Positions 53,728-63,550 are shown, counted from the stretch's first letter. The stretch: 64,000 bases of DNA from Marinomonas transparens (GCF_016463975.1 NZ_JAEMNX010000002.1:310001-374000); one strand, 5' to 3'. A program made the numbers and translations. The notes: a model not told the origin generated them from the sequence alone.

Positions 53728-53756
53728 TTGTAAAAGTTTATTGCTTTTTCTATACA
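53728..53756 (+). promoter_or_regulatory. Promoter of the photolyase operon
   Basis: TTGTAA (53728-53733), a 17-base spacer, and TATACA (53751-53756). The -10 lies within the left half of an inverted repeat, as expected for a repressed promoter. The start codon of the first gene is about 80 bases further on. Confidence 0.55.
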
Positions 53757-53804
53757 AGATTCTATATTGTATAAGAATAAAGTGATACAAAATTATTTTT
53801 GTAC
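53751..53804 (+). promoter_or_regulatory. Two inverted repeats, candidate operators for the MerR-type regulator
   Basis: Site one: TATACAA, nine bases, TTGTATA (53751-53773). Site two: GATACAA, eight bases, TTGTAC (53784-53804). Both share the half-site TTGTA. Site one overlaps the -10 of the plus-strand promoter; site two lies in the early transcribed region. Related TTGTAC/TTGTATA half-sites are, from recall, used by LitR-type regulators. Confidence 0.55.
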
Positions 53805-53838
53805 AAGAAAAATATTAATAGACCAAAGGTGCGTCTGC

Positions 53839-54855
53839 ATGGGCAATCAAACCGTAAATAATCAAAACAGCACCAAATACGACGTTGCTATTATTGGCGC
53901 TGGTTTGGCAGGTAGCCTGTGCGCTCATTTAATCGCCCAATCAGGCTTAACGGTTTGTGTCATAGACAAAAGTCGTGGCACTGGTGGCCGTGCTAGCAGT
54001 AAAAAATTGGACGACGGCACTAGCTGTGACCTTGGCACTCCTTTCATTCATGCCAGTCACGCTAGTTCATTGGCATTAATGGAAGGCTTAGTTGATGACA
54101 AGGTTGCAGCCCCATGGCAACAACTCAATACAAAAGACACGCAAGCCTTTGTCGGCATCCCAAAAATGAGTGCGATTACCCGCCATTGGTTAGGGAATGC
54201 GCCTTTCATTAGTAATACCAGAGTGCATCACCTAGAGCAGATTACCCAAGCATCAGGTAGCCATAAGCAATGGTTGCTTCGAGACGATAAATATCAAGCC
54301 GTTGTGGTCGCAGAAAAAGTCATTATTACTGCCCCTGCGCCACAGGCTGCCATGATATTAGCCACCCATACTGATCTTGCCATCTTGCTGCTTAGAGCAA
54401 ACCAAGCTTGCCAGAGTAGTCAAGCTCAGTGGGCTATGTGGTTAGAAACCCCAATAAGTGATCTTAATGCACTAATCGCCCCACACAATTCACCAATATG
54501 TCGTATGCTGAAAGATAACCATAAGCCCATGCGCGATAGTGCTAAATTGGATCGCTGGGTGATTCAAACCAGCCCAGAATGGACTAAGCAATATCTCGAT
54601 GCGGATAAAGCTTTGGTAGCGAGCACGCTGATACAAGCCTTTTCTACGCTCACAGAGCAAAGAGTCATCCAGCATGGGGAAGCTCACCGCTGGCTACTTA
54701 GTCGCTTTAACGAAAATAAAGGCAATAACGCCTTCGCTTGGGATATCGAAAATAATATTGGCTTGGCAGGTGATTGGTTATGCCAAGGAGACGCAGAAGG
54801 GGCGCTACTCAGTGCCTTAGCCTTGTGTCATTTCCTAGAACGAAGCCATTTTTAG
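53839..54855 (+). CDS. FAD/NAD(P)-dependent oxidoreductase (renalase-like)
   Basis: A 338-residue flavoprotein. The FAD-binding GxGxxG motif is IIGAGLAGSLCAH at about residues 18-30, followed by VIDKSRGTGGRASSK, the pattern of bacterial renalase-like amine oxidases. The C-terminus has the second FAD contact, IGLAGDWLCQGDAEGALLSA. I chose the ATG of MGNQTVNN because AAAGGTG precedes it; an ATG 24 codons earlier lies inside the operator region. Position next to photolyase suggests a light- or oxidant-related role, but the substrate is unknown. Confidence 0.85.
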   Translation: MGNQTVNNQNSTKYDVAIIGAGLAGSLCAHLIAQSGLTVCVIDKSRGTGGRASSKKLDDGTSCDLGTPFIHASHASSLALMEGLVDDKVAAPWQQLNTKDTQAFVGIPKMSAITRHWLGNAPFISNTRVHHLEQITQASGSHKQWLLRDDKYQAVVVAEKVIITAPAPQAAMILATHTDLAILLLRANQACQSSQAQWAMWLETPISDLNALIAPHNSPICRMLKDNHKPMRDSAKLDRWVIQTSPEWTKQYLDADKALVASTLIQAFSTLTEQRVIQHGEAHRWLLSRFNENKGNNAFAWDIENNIGLAGDWLCQGDAEGALLSALALCHFLERSHF

Positions 54856-54931
54856 CCTATTGATTTTAAAAACTGAATATGAAAACAGGACAATGAGGCG
54901 ATAAGAGCCTCGTCATTTAGAGGATAGGATT

Positions 54932-55912
54932 ATGCCATTTTCACGTTTTTCAGCCGATCAGCTCGACCATAAAATTCCTGTCGGCATCAGTGCCTGCTTA
55001 CTCGGTGATAATGTCCGCTACAATGGCGGCCATAGTCGTTCAGACTATTGCGATAAGGATCTAAGCGATTATTTCGACTATCAAAAGTTTTGTCCTGAAG
55101 TCGCTGCTGGCTTTGGCACACCACGTCCTACCTTACGTTTAGAGGGTGACCCGAACCAACCTCGTATGGTGTTCACTAAGCAAACCGACAAGGACGTTTC
55201 TGCCACCTTCATGGCGACATCAAATGCCTATTTAGAAAACCTAGCGCACCTTGACGGTTATATCGTGATGAAAAACTCACCAAGCTGCGGCTTGGAACGC
55301 ATTAAGGTGTATCAAGAAAACGGCCATCCACATATGCAACGCAGTGCGGGCCTGTTCACCAAAGCCTTACTGCAACGTTATCCACTGTTACCCATTGAAG
55401 AAGACGGTCGTTTAAATGATCCGGCATTAAGAGAGAACTTCTTGCTGCGCGTATTTGCCCACCATGACTTCCGCCATACCGTCGGTGACACACCAAGCAT
55501 GAAAGACCTCATTGCTTTCCACAGCCGCTATAAATATTTGGTCATGGCCCATTCTCAACCGACTTACCGGTTACTAGGGCGTATGTTATCAGGCAGTGAC
55601 CCAAGACCCGTTTTGGCGTTAAAAGACGCCTATTTTGAAACTCTCATGATGACCTTATCCACACCAGCGAAGCGTAAAAACCATTGCAATGTACTCATGC
55701 ATTTAGTCGGTTACCTCAAGCGTTCGGTCGATGCCTCCGTCAGAAATGACATTCTTGACGTGGTTGAACAATACCGTCGTGGTGAAGTCAATCTGGCCAC
55801 GCCAATGACGTTGCTACATCACTATTTAAAACACTACGGTAGTAAATACATCAAGGAACAAAGCTATTTCGCCCCTTATCCAACACCATTGGGCATCAGG
55901 AATAGAGTGTAA
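54932..55912 (+). CDS. DUF523-DUF1722 protein (YbgA-like C-terminus)
   Basis: A 326-residue two-domain protein. The N-terminal DUF523 domain (about residues 15-160) shows VGISACLLGDNVRYNGGHS, a Cys-containing motif, and MKNSPSCGLERIKVY with a second Cys. The C-terminal DUF1722 domain (about 190-310) shows FHSRYKYLVMAHS and CNVLMHLVGYLKR, as in E. coli YbgA, which lies next to phr there too. The biochemical role is unknown; repeated linkage to photolyase suggests a part in photoreactivation or its cofactors. It begins 76 bases after the oxidoreductase gene. Confidence 0.88.
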   Translation: MPFSRFSADQLDHKIPVGISACLLGDNVRYNGGHSRSDYCDKDLSDYFDYQKFCPEVAAGFGTPRPTLRLEGDPNQPRMVFTKQTDKDVSATFMATSNAYLENLAHLDGYIVMKNSPSCGLERIKVYQENGHPHMQRSAGLFTKALLQRYPLLPIEEDGRLNDPALRENFLLRVFAHHDFRHTVGDTPSMKDLIAFHSRYKYLVMAHSQPTYRLLGRMLSGSDPRPVLALKDAYFETLMMTLSTPAKRKNHCNVLMHLVGYLKRSVDASVRNDILDVVEQYRRGEVNLATPMTLLHHYLKHYGSKYIKEQSYFAPYPTPLGIRNRV

Positions 55913-55915
55913 AAA

Positions 55916-57322
55916 ATGGCGACAAAACATCTCGTTTGGCTCAGAAACGATCTCAGGCTAGAGGACAACCCGGCCCTTTACCTTGCTTCCCAACAAGGTG
56001 ATATTCGGGTTGTTATTACGGCTACCCCCGAACAGTGGATCGCACACAATGAATCTCCGGCAAAGACCGGCTTAAGAGCAGCATTTATCACGACTCTAGG
56101 CCATGCTCTTGCAGCACAAGGTATCCCCCTAGACATTCTAGAAGTCGATACCTTTCAATCGGTTGCTCCTGCTTTAGAAAAGTTTTGTCTTGCTGAAGGC
56201 GTCCGCCACATTTGGTTTAATCAAGATATTCCACCGCACGAATTACAACGGGACAACTCGGTTAAACAAACACTGCAAAGTCATGATATTCAGGTCAACA
56301 AACTGGCGTCGGATCTTTTCGTTCCACAAGATGTCCTGAGCCAACAGGGGACGCCGTTTAAAGTCTTCACACCTTTTTTCAAACGTTGGAGTATGCTGCT
56401 GTCGTCACAAGAACACAGCCCCTACCCAGCACCGTCAAAACAAGCAGAAGCGCTAAACTTTTCGTGGTCACCCCCAAGCTGGGTGCGCTCAGCTGCACCC
56501 AGTTTTAGGGAAGACCTTTGGCCAGCAGACTATGACATTATTAGACAAAGGCTGTGGCATTTTTGCCATACCAAGGAAGAACATTACGATAACGACAGAA
56601 ACTATCCGATCAAACCTGCCACCAGCACCCTATCACCCTATTTGGCACTCGGTGCACTGGGACCAAGACAATGTCTAGAGGCGATACATTATGTGTGTGA
56701 GCAAAATGACCGATTGTGGCAAGAGAGTATCTGGTTGAAAGAGCTAGCTTGGCGTGATTTCTATCGACAGCTCATGGGACACTTTTCTTTTCTGGCGAAG
56801 CACAGGCCCTTCAAAGCGGAAACAGACAAAATACAGTGGCGAGATAATCAGGCTGAGTTTGAGGCTTGGTGCGAGGGCCGTACTGGTTTCCCTATTGTCG
56901 ATGCCGCCATGCGACAACTGAATCAAACTGGTTGGATGCACAATCGTTTACGCATGATCAGTGCCAGCTTTTTTACTAAATTGCTGTTTGCCGATTGGCG
57001 TAAAGGAGAAGCCTATTTTATGAGCAAACTCATCGATGGCGAATTTGCCGCCAATAATGGTGGCTGGCAATGGAGTGCTTCTACAGGCTGTGATGCTGCA
57101 CCTTATTTTCGAGTGTTCAACCCCACAAGGCAATCAGAAACCTACGATAAAGACGGTGACTTTATTCGTCGCTTTGTACCTGAGTTAGAACCTCTAGAAG
57201 CTAAAGCGATACACAACCCAAGCTCAGAGCAAAGAGCGAGGTGCGCCTACCCGGAACCCATTATTGATTACAAACCGGCCAGAGCACAGGCCATTGACGC
57301 TTTTTCAGCATTAAATAAATAG
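55916..57322 (+). CDS. phrB: Deoxyribodipyrimidine photolyase
   Basis: A 468-residue class I CPD photolyase (E. coli PhrB has 472). N-terminal antenna domain: LVWLRNDLRLEDNPALYLA. C-terminal FAD/DNA-binding domain: WLKELAWRDFYRQLM, GRTGFPIVDAAMRQLNQTG (here with the following WMHNRLRM), and ANNGGWQWSASTGCDAAP, which carries the residues contacting FAD and the dimer. It repairs UV-induced cyclobutane pyrimidine dimers using blue light. It follows the DUF523 gene by 3 bases, so all three plus-strand genes probably form one operon. Confidence 0.96.
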   Translation: MATKHLVWLRNDLRLEDNPALYLASQQGDIRVVITATPEQWIAHNESPAKTGLRAAFITTLGHALAAQGIPLDILEVDTFQSVAPALEKFCLAEGVRHIWFNQDIPPHELQRDNSVKQTLQSHDIQVNKLASDLFVPQDVLSQQGTPFKVFTPFFKRWSMLLSSQEHSPYPAPSKQAEALNFSWSPPSWVRSAAPSFREDLWPADYDIIRQRLWHFCHTKEEHYDNDRNYPIKPATSTLSPYLALGALGPRQCLEAIHYVCEQNDRLWQESIWLKELAWRDFYRQLMGHFSFLAKHRPFKAETDKIQWRDNQAEFEAWCEGRTGFPIVDAAMRQLNQTGWMHNRLRMISASFFTKLLFADWRKGEAYFMSKLIDGEFAANNGGWQWSASTGCDAAPYFRVFNPTRQSETYDKDGDFIRRFVPELEPLEAKAIHNPSSEQRARCAYPEPIIDYKPARAQAIDAFSALNK

Positions 57323-57470
57323 CACAACAGTAAGATACAGAGGGTATCTTTGCATGACGTCGTGAGCAAAGCCAAGACGAGAAAAATAGCGAAAAGAAGC
57401 TTGCACTCAGATGCCCTTGATAGGGATAATCCAGCCTCTATCATTCGTCATATTTTAGGCAGCTCGAGTT

Positions 57471-57950
57471 ATGTCTGACTCCCAACACTTACATGATGTT
57501 CTTGTTCATTTACGCCGTATTATCCGCGCCACCGACCTACAATCTAAACGTGTTGTTAAGGCTTGCGGTTTAACCATTCCACAAATCATGGTACTTAGAT
57601 CTATTGAAGAGCTAGGTGATGTAACAGTACGCCGTATTTCCAATAGCGTTTCTTTAAGCCAAGCCACGGTAACAACGATTCTTAATCGGCTTGAGGATCG
57701 TAAACTAGTGGAACGCGTAAGAGCGCAAAAAGACAAGCGCATTGTCAACGCAAGGTTAACACCAGAAGGCCGAGCACTTTTACACACCGCACCGCCTTTA
57801 CTGCATGAAAAATTTATCGGTGAATTTGAATCTCTGGAAGGCTGGGAACAAACTCAGGTGCTGTCATCACTACAGCGCATCGCCATGATGATGGACGCGG
57901 AACATATTGATGCCGCACCTATGCTCGATATCAACTCTCCTAATATCTAA
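57471..57950 (+). CDS. MarR-family transcriptional regulator
   Basis: A 159-residue winged-helix regulator. The core is LTIPQIMVLRSIEELGDVTV, RRISNSVSLSQATVTTILNRL (helix-turn-helix, continuing EDRKLVERV) and the wing DKRIVNARLTPEG. It resembles EctR-type MarR proteins that control compatible-solute genes, from recall, and lies directly upstream of a betaine-type ABC transporter, so control of that operon is plausible. Its own terminator and a 277-base gap separate it from the transporter genes. Confidence 0.88.
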   Translation: MSDSQHLHDVLVHLRRIIRATDLQSKRVVKACGLTIPQIMVLRSIEELGDVTVRRISNSVSLSQATVTTILNRLEDRKLVERVRAQKDKRIVNARLTPEGRALLHTAPPLLHEKFIGEFESLEGWEQTQVLSSLQRIAMMMDAEHIDAAPMLDINSPNI

Positions 57951-57973
57951 CTCCCCTTTGTTAACCCTCTAAG

Positions 57974-58009
57974 ACTCGGCAAACAGCCCATGTTTGCCGA
58001 GTTTTTTTA
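57974..58009 (+). terminator. Intrinsic terminator after the MarR gene
   Basis: ACTCGGCAAACA pairs with TGTTTGCCGAGT around a five-base loop, followed by seven T. A textbook Rho-independent terminator. Confidence 0.92.
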
Positions 58010-58187
58010 TGCTTTCAGCGTTAAGCACCTCCCTGTTTAATCGATATAACCTGTAAATAAACCATTCATTACAAAATTTAGAAAGAGTCTTCATACCATT
58101 GTTTTTAAATGACTTTTCACAATTTCAGCCATAAAAATCAACAACATAGATTTGATATAATTAGTTAGACGTGTAAACTTAAAAAAG

Positions 58188-58201
58188 ATTAGTACTCTAA
58201 T
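58188..58201 (+). promoter_or_regulatory. Palindrome upstream of the betaine transporter genes
   Basis: ATTAG-TACT-CTAAT, a 5+5 inverted repeat with four central bases, 27 bases before the first binding-protein gene. It could be the operator of the neighbouring MarR-type protein; the evidence is position and symmetry only. Confidence 0.35.
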
Positions 58202-58227
58202 AATTCATACTCAATAGGAACATTATA

Positions 58228-59232
58228 ATGTATAAAAAAAGTATCATTGCGGGTCTTATGACTCTAGCCGCAACTTCTTCTTTCGCCTCAACAGACAGCT
58301 GTGGCAAGGTGGAAATCGCCGATATGAACTGGAATTCGGCCTCTTTGATGGCCAATGTCGATAAATTCATTTTGAATCACGGTTTTGGCTGTGACGCTGA
58401 GTTGATTCCTGGTGATACCATGCCAACCAGTACTTCCATGATAGAAAAAGGCCAACCAGATCTTGCGCCAGAAATGTGGACAAACGCCGTTCAAGCACTT
58501 ATTGATCGCGGTGTAGACGAAAAACGTTTGAAAGTCGCCGGGAAATCTTTATCCGACGGTGGCGAAGAAGGCTTTTGGGTACCTAAATATATGGTAGATA
58601 AAGACCCTTCATTAGCAACAATCGAAGGCATTAAAAAGCATGCCAAAGAGTTCCCTAACCCAGAGGATCCTTCTGTTTCCGCTTTTTATGGTTGCCCTGC
58701 TGGTTGGGGTTGCCAAATTTCTGGCGGTAATCTTTTTAAAGCATTAGAGCTTAAAGATGCAGGTTTTGAGCTAATCGATCCAGGTTCATCCGCTGGCTTA
58801 TCTGGCTCTTTAAGTCGTGCTTATGAACGCGAAGAAGCGTGGTTTGGTTACTACTGGGCACCAACCGCCATACTTGGTAAATACGACATGGTAAAAGTGG
58901 ACTTTGGTTCTGGTGTAGACGAGAAGCATTACCTAAGTTGTATTACTAAAGCCGACTGTTTAGACCCAAAAGCGACCATGTTTCCACCTTCTCCAGTCTA
59001 TAGCGTAACGACGACGGACTTTGCAAAAAGAGCGCCTGCTGCTTATGCCTATACAGCTAAACGCTCTTTTACTAATGCGCAAATGAATTCCTTGCTTGCT
59101 TGGATGGAAGATAACCAAGCTGACGGACAATATGCAGCTGAAAATTTCATGCTTAACCATGCTGACATTTGGTCAAAATGGGTTAATAAAGACGTAAAAG
59201 AAAAACTTGAAAAAGCACTCAATAATCTTTAA
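58228..59232 (+). CDS. Glycine betaine/proline-betaine-type ABC binding protein, first copy
   Basis: A 334-residue periplasmic binding protein of the OpuAC/ProX family. Signal peptide MYKKSIIAGLMTLAATSSFA; mature protein begins STDSCGKVEIADMNW. Conserved ligand-site segments are EMWTNAVQALIDRG, GFWVPKYMVD, GCPAGWGCQI and WFGYYWAPTAIL (aromatic cage candidates). From its sequence it is closer to the choline/betaine-like 'ABC-type proline/glycine betaine' proteins than to E. coli ProX. A second paralogue lies after the ATPase gene. A hairpin follows before the permease. Confidence 0.88.
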   Translation: MYKKSIIAGLMTLAATSSFASTDSCGKVEIADMNWNSASLMANVDKFILNHGFGCDAELIPGDTMPTSTSMIEKGQPDLAPEMWTNAVQALIDRGVDEKRLKVAGKSLSDGGEEGFWVPKYMVDKDPSLATIEGIKKHAKEFPNPEDPSVSAFYGCPAGWGCQISGGNLFKALELKDAGFELIDPGSSAGLSGSLSRAYEREEAWFGYYWAPTAILGKYDMVKVDFGSGVDEKHYLSCITKADCLDPKATMFPPSPVYSVTTTDFAKRAPAAYAYTAKRSFTNAQMNSLLAWMEDNQADGQYAAENFMLNHADIWSKWVNKDVKEKLEKALNNL

Positions 59233-59250
59233 TTGATTCAATCAATGAAA

Positions 59251-59277
59251 AACCGTGCTGAACTCTACAGCACGGTT
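59251..59277 (+). terminator. Hairpin between binding-protein and permease genes
   Basis: A perfect 10-base-pair stem AACCGTGCTG / CAGCACGGTT with a seven-base loop, then a mixed T-rich tract. It may terminate part of the transcripts, or protect the upstream message so that the binding protein is made in excess. Confidence 0.65.
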
Positions 59278-59315
59278 CTTGCTTTTTCATTTTATTCTTT
59301 GAGAACTCACTTATT

Positions 59316-60215
59316 ATGATAGACAGCTCTTGGTTAACCGAATTCCCAGATATGAGTCGGCGTGACCTTCTCGCTATAAGACAAACATTAGACGGCGCTT
59401 ATCGAACCTTCTCCCGTACTTACGGGGATTCCATTGAAAACTTCTTCGACCCTCTTTTACACTTCCTTGTCTGGTTTGAAAACCTTCTTATCCAAACCCC
59501 TTGGTGGATTGTTTTAATCGCCATTATCGGTTTGGTTTATGCCGCCACACGGTCTTGGAAATTATGCGCTGGGGTACTCGCCTCATTCCTTGTCATCGGC
59601 TATTTTGGTATGTGGGAAGATACCATGCGAACCCTTAGCATCATCACTGTATGCACCATTCTTTCTATCTGTATCGGTATTCCTATTGGTATCCTGATGG
59701 CAGGTTCAGATAGAGCTCGATCCATCATCACACCACTGCTTGATATTATGCAAACCATGCCAGCTTTCGTTTACCTTATCCCTGTGGTTATGCTGCTGGG
59801 TATCGGCAGAATCCCTGGCGTCATCGCCGTTGTAATTTATGCTATTCCTCCGGTTATTCGCTTAACCAACTTAGGCATCCGACTAGTAAATCAAGAAACT
59901 CTAGAAGCGGCTAAGGCGTACGGAGCAACACCGACACAACGACTTTTTGGAGTACAGATTCCACTGGCTATGCCAACCATTATGGCGGGTATCAACCAAA
60001 CCATTATGATGGCACTGGCCATGGTCGTCGTCGCTTCCATGATAGGCGTAAAAGGCTTAGGCCAACCCGTTTTAAAATCCATTACGAACCAATACTTTAC
60101 CCTTGGGTTATTAAATGGCCTCGCTATTGTTGCGCTTGCCATCATCTTTGACCGCGTCTCTCAAAGCTATGCAAAACGCGCCCAGAAACACCTTGGAGGG
60201 ACTGATAATGGATAA
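59316..60215 (+). CDS. Glycine betaine-type ABC transporter permease
   Basis: A 299-residue ProW-like permease. A cytoplasmic N-terminal extension of about 65 residues is followed by about six or seven helices. The EAA loop region is QETLEAAKAYGATPTQRLFG followed by VQIPLAMPTIMAG. MQTMPAFVYLIPVVMLLGIG is also family-typical. It overlaps the ATPase start by 8 bases. Confidence 0.92.
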   Translation: MIDSSWLTEFPDMSRRDLLAIRQTLDGAYRTFSRTYGDSIENFFDPLLHFLVWFENLLIQTPWWIVLIAIIGLVYAATRSWKLCAGVLASFLVIGYFGMWEDTMRTLSIITVCTILSICIGIPIGILMAGSDRARSIITPLLDIMQTMPAFVYLIPVVMLLGIGRIPGVIAVVIYAIPPVIRLTNLGIRLVNQETLEAAKAYGATPTQRLFGVQIPLAMPTIMAGINQTIMMALAMVVVASMIGVKGLGQPVLKSITNQYFTLGLLNGLAIVALAIIFDRVSQSYAKRAQKHLGGTDNG

Positions 60216-61383
60216 TGATCGCGAAACGCTAATCGAAATTGAAGGCCTATATCAAATATTTGGCCCATCAGCGAAAGATGTTCTACCTAAAGTCAAAGCA
60301 GGCGCTTCCAAAGAAGACATTTTAGCCGAAACAGGTCACACCATTGGGTTACAAGATATTAACCTAAACGTAAAACGCGGTGAAATCTTCGTGATTATGG
60401 GCTTGTCCGGCTCAGGAAAATCCACGTTAATTCGTCACTTTAACCGCCTTATCGATCCGACAGCAGGTAAAATAAAAGTCGATGGCGAGAACATTATGGA
60501 ACTGTCGGCAAAAGAGCTAATTACCTTCCGTCGCCATAAAATGGCAATGGTATTTCAACATTTTGGCCTTATGCCCCATCGCTGCGTACTTGATAACGTC
60601 GGTTACGGCCTACTTATCAAGGGTGAAAAAAGAGCGGAATGGGCTCCCAAAGCCGTCTCATGGTTAGATACGGTTGGACTAGCGGGTTATGAAGACCAGT
60701 ATCCCTCACAGCTATCAGGTGGCCAGCAGCAACGTGTTGGACTTGCACGAGCATTGTGTACCGATGCGGAAATCCTATTAATGGACGAAGCCTTTTCAGC
60801 ACTTGACCCTCTGATAAGAAGCGAGATGCAAGAGCAACTCATGGAGTTGCAAGAGAACCTACACAAAACCATTATCTTTATCACCCATGATTTAGACGAA
60901 GCCCTAAGACTCGGTGACCGTATTGCTGTGCTAAAAGACGGTAAGCTGGTACAAGTTGGCACACCTGTCGACATCGTATTGAACCCTGCTGATGATTATG
61001 TGAGAGCTTTCGCTAAAGACGTAAACCGCTCAAGAGCACTTAGTGTCCATACTATTCTGACTCCTAATACAGATAAAGTAGAAGGTGATACAGCAGGAGA
61101 AGTCAGAAACGACTTCCCGCAAGGTGAAGACTACACCTTTGTCTTCAATAAAGAGGGTTACCAAGGCGTGCTTACCAAGCAACAACTGGATCAGCTAGAA
61201 GACGAAGCACCACTAAAAGATGTCTTGCACCATGTAGAGTCCATTAGCCAAACCAGCCTATTACAAGCAGTAATACCTGTATGCTGCTTAAATACTCACT
61301 TTGACTTACCAGTCATTAATAAAAAAGGTGAATTAAAAGGTAGGCTAGAACCACAAAAGCTGGCAAGTGTACTGACACCCTAA
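60208..61383 (+). CDS. Glycine betaine-type ABC transporter ATPase
   Basis: A 391-residue ProV-like ATPase. I chose the ATG of MDNDRETLIE, which has GGAGGG upstream; the frame is open 31 codons further inside the permease gene. Walker A GLSGSGKST is at about 65, signature LSGGQQQRVGLARAL at about 170, Walker B ILLMDEAFSALDP at about 190, and ITHDLDEALRLGD follows. Residues from about 290 form the C-terminal regulatory region where E. coli ProV has tandem CBS domains; conservation there is weak. It couples ATP hydrolysis to osmolyte uptake. Confidence 0.92.
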   Translation: MDNDRETLIEIEGLYQIFGPSAKDVLPKVKAGASKEDILAETGHTIGLQDINLNVKRGEIFVIMGLSGSGKSTLIRHFNRLIDPTAGKIKVDGENIMELSAKELITFRRHKMAMVFQHFGLMPHRCVLDNVGYGLLIKGEKRAEWAPKAVSWLDTVGLAGYEDQYPSQLSGGQQQRVGLARALCTDAEILLMDEAFSALDPLIRSEMQEQLMELQENLHKTIIFITHDLDEALRLGDRIAVLKDGKLVQVGTPVDIVLNPADDYVRAFAKDVNRSRALSVHTILTPNTDKVEGDTAGEVRNDFPQGEDYTFVFNKEGYQGVLTKQQLDQLEDEAPLKDVLHHVESISQTSLLQAVIPVCCLNTHFDLPVINKKGELKGRLEPQKLASVLTP

Positions 61384-61418
61384 ATAAAGCGTGAAATTGA
61401 TGCATAGGCAACAAACAC

Positions 61419-61456
61419 AAAATGGCTGCTATTTTCATAGCAGCCATTTTTATTTT
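61419..61456 (+). terminator. Intrinsic terminator after the ATPase gene
   Basis: AAAATGGCTGCTA pairs with TAGCAGCCATTTT around a six-base loop, followed by a T-rich tract. It separates the permease/ATPase genes from the second binding-protein gene, which therefore probably has its own promoter. Confidence 0.85.
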
Positions 61457-61567
61457 ATAAGACATAGACACCTCTTCATAAATACTAATGAATATTATAA
61501 AGTTCACTAACTAGGTAAATTCAAAAAGGTTTTTCCATAAATATCAACATCAAAAAAGGACTTTATG

Positions 61568-62572
61568 ATGTATAAAAAAAGTATTATTACGGGTCTTATG
61601 GCTCTTACCGCTACCTATTCTTTCGCAACAACAAGCAGCTGTGGCAAGGTTGAAATCGCAGATATGAGTTGGAACTCAGCCTCGATCATGGCCTACACAG
61701 ATAAATTTATTTTACGTTATGGTTTCGATTGCGATGCAGAATTAATTCCTGGTGACTCCATACCGATCAGTAATGCCATGACCGAAAAAGGCCGACCAGA
61801 TATTGCGCCAGAGATGTGGTCAAACGCAGTGCAAACACTCATTGACCGCGGTGTCGCCGAAAATAGTTTACGTATCGCAGGTAAATCATACTCAGATGGT
61901 GGCCCTGAAGGCTTTTGGGTTCCTAAATACATGGTTGATAAAAACCCGTCATTAGCCACCATCGAAGGCATAAAGAAGCACGCAAAAGACTTCCCCAACC
62001 CAGAAAACGCCTCCGTTTCTGCTTTTTATGGCTGCCCTGCAGGCTGGGGATGCCAAATATCCAGTACCAATCTATTTCAGGCGCTAAAGCTTCAAGAGTC
62101 AGGCTTTGAATTAATCAACCCAGGGTCATCAGCCGCGTTATCTGGTTCCTTAAGTCGTGCTTATGAGCGTAAACAACCTTGGTTTGGCTACTACTGGGGC
62201 CCCTCTGCTGTGCTAGGAAAATACGACATGGTAAGAGTAGATTTTGGTTCTGGTGTGGATAAAGAACACTTCATCAATTGCATCAGCAAAGAAGACTGTC
62301 TAGAACCCAAAGTAACCATGTACCCATCAGCAGTCAGTTACAGTGTTACAACCTCGGCATTTGCCAAAAGAGCCCCGGATGCTTACACCTACCTTACAAA
62401 ACGTACTTTCACCAATGCTCAAATGAATGCCCTACTTGCCTGGATGGAAGAAAACCAAGCGGATGGACAATATGCAGCGGAGAACTTTCTACTTAACCAT
62501 CAAGAAATTTGGTCACAATGGGTGAGCAAAGACATAAAAACAAAACTTGAGAAAGCCCTCGATAAACTTTAA
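61568..62572 (+). CDS. Glycine betaine-type ABC binding protein, second copy
   Basis: A 334-residue paralogue of the protein at 58228, the same length and very similar throughout, including the signal peptide start MYKKSII and the segments GFWVPKYMVDK, YGCPAGWGCQIS and QADGQYAAENF. I use the second ATG of an ATGATG pair, to match the first copy and give AGGA seven bases of spacing. Ligand-site neighbourhoods differ slightly (WGPSAVL against WAPTAIL), so the two may bind different betaines. No second permease is present, so both probably use the one transporter. Confidence 0.88.
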   Translation: MYKKSIITGLMALTATYSFATTSSCGKVEIADMSWNSASIMAYTDKFILRYGFDCDAELIPGDSIPISNAMTEKGRPDIAPEMWSNAVQTLIDRGVAENSLRIAGKSYSDGGPEGFWVPKYMVDKNPSLATIEGIKKHAKDFPNPENASVSAFYGCPAGWGCQISSTNLFQALKLQESGFELINPGSSAALSGSLSRAYERKQPWFGYYWGPSAVLGKYDMVRVDFGSGVDKEHFINCISKEDCLEPKVTMYPSAVSYSVTTSAFAKRAPDAYTYLTKRTFTNAQMNALLAWMEENQADGQYAAENFLLNHQEIWSQWVSKDIKTKLEKALDKL

Positions 62573-62585
62573 TAAATTTAAAAAC

Positions 62586-62621
62586 AAAAAATGGCCGCAA
62601 TTTTCACAGCGGCCATTTTTT
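62586..62621. terminator. Bidirectional terminator between the second binding protein and dapB
   Basis: AAAAAATGGCCGC pairs with GCGGCCATTTTTT around a ten-base loop, between convergent genes. The stem resembles the terminator near 61435 (ATGG and CCAT arms), possibly part of the same duplication. Confidence 0.88.
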
Positions 62622-62644
62622 ATGATAACAATACACAAGCTCGT

Positions 62645-63531
<887 letters not shown>

Positions 63532-63550
63532 ATTTTATTTATTCAAAGTC

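Noticed and set aside
58228-62572. Composite mobile element created by the two similar binding-protein genes
   Set aside because: No inverted terminal repeats, transposase or target duplications were seen; simple tandem duplication explains the pair.
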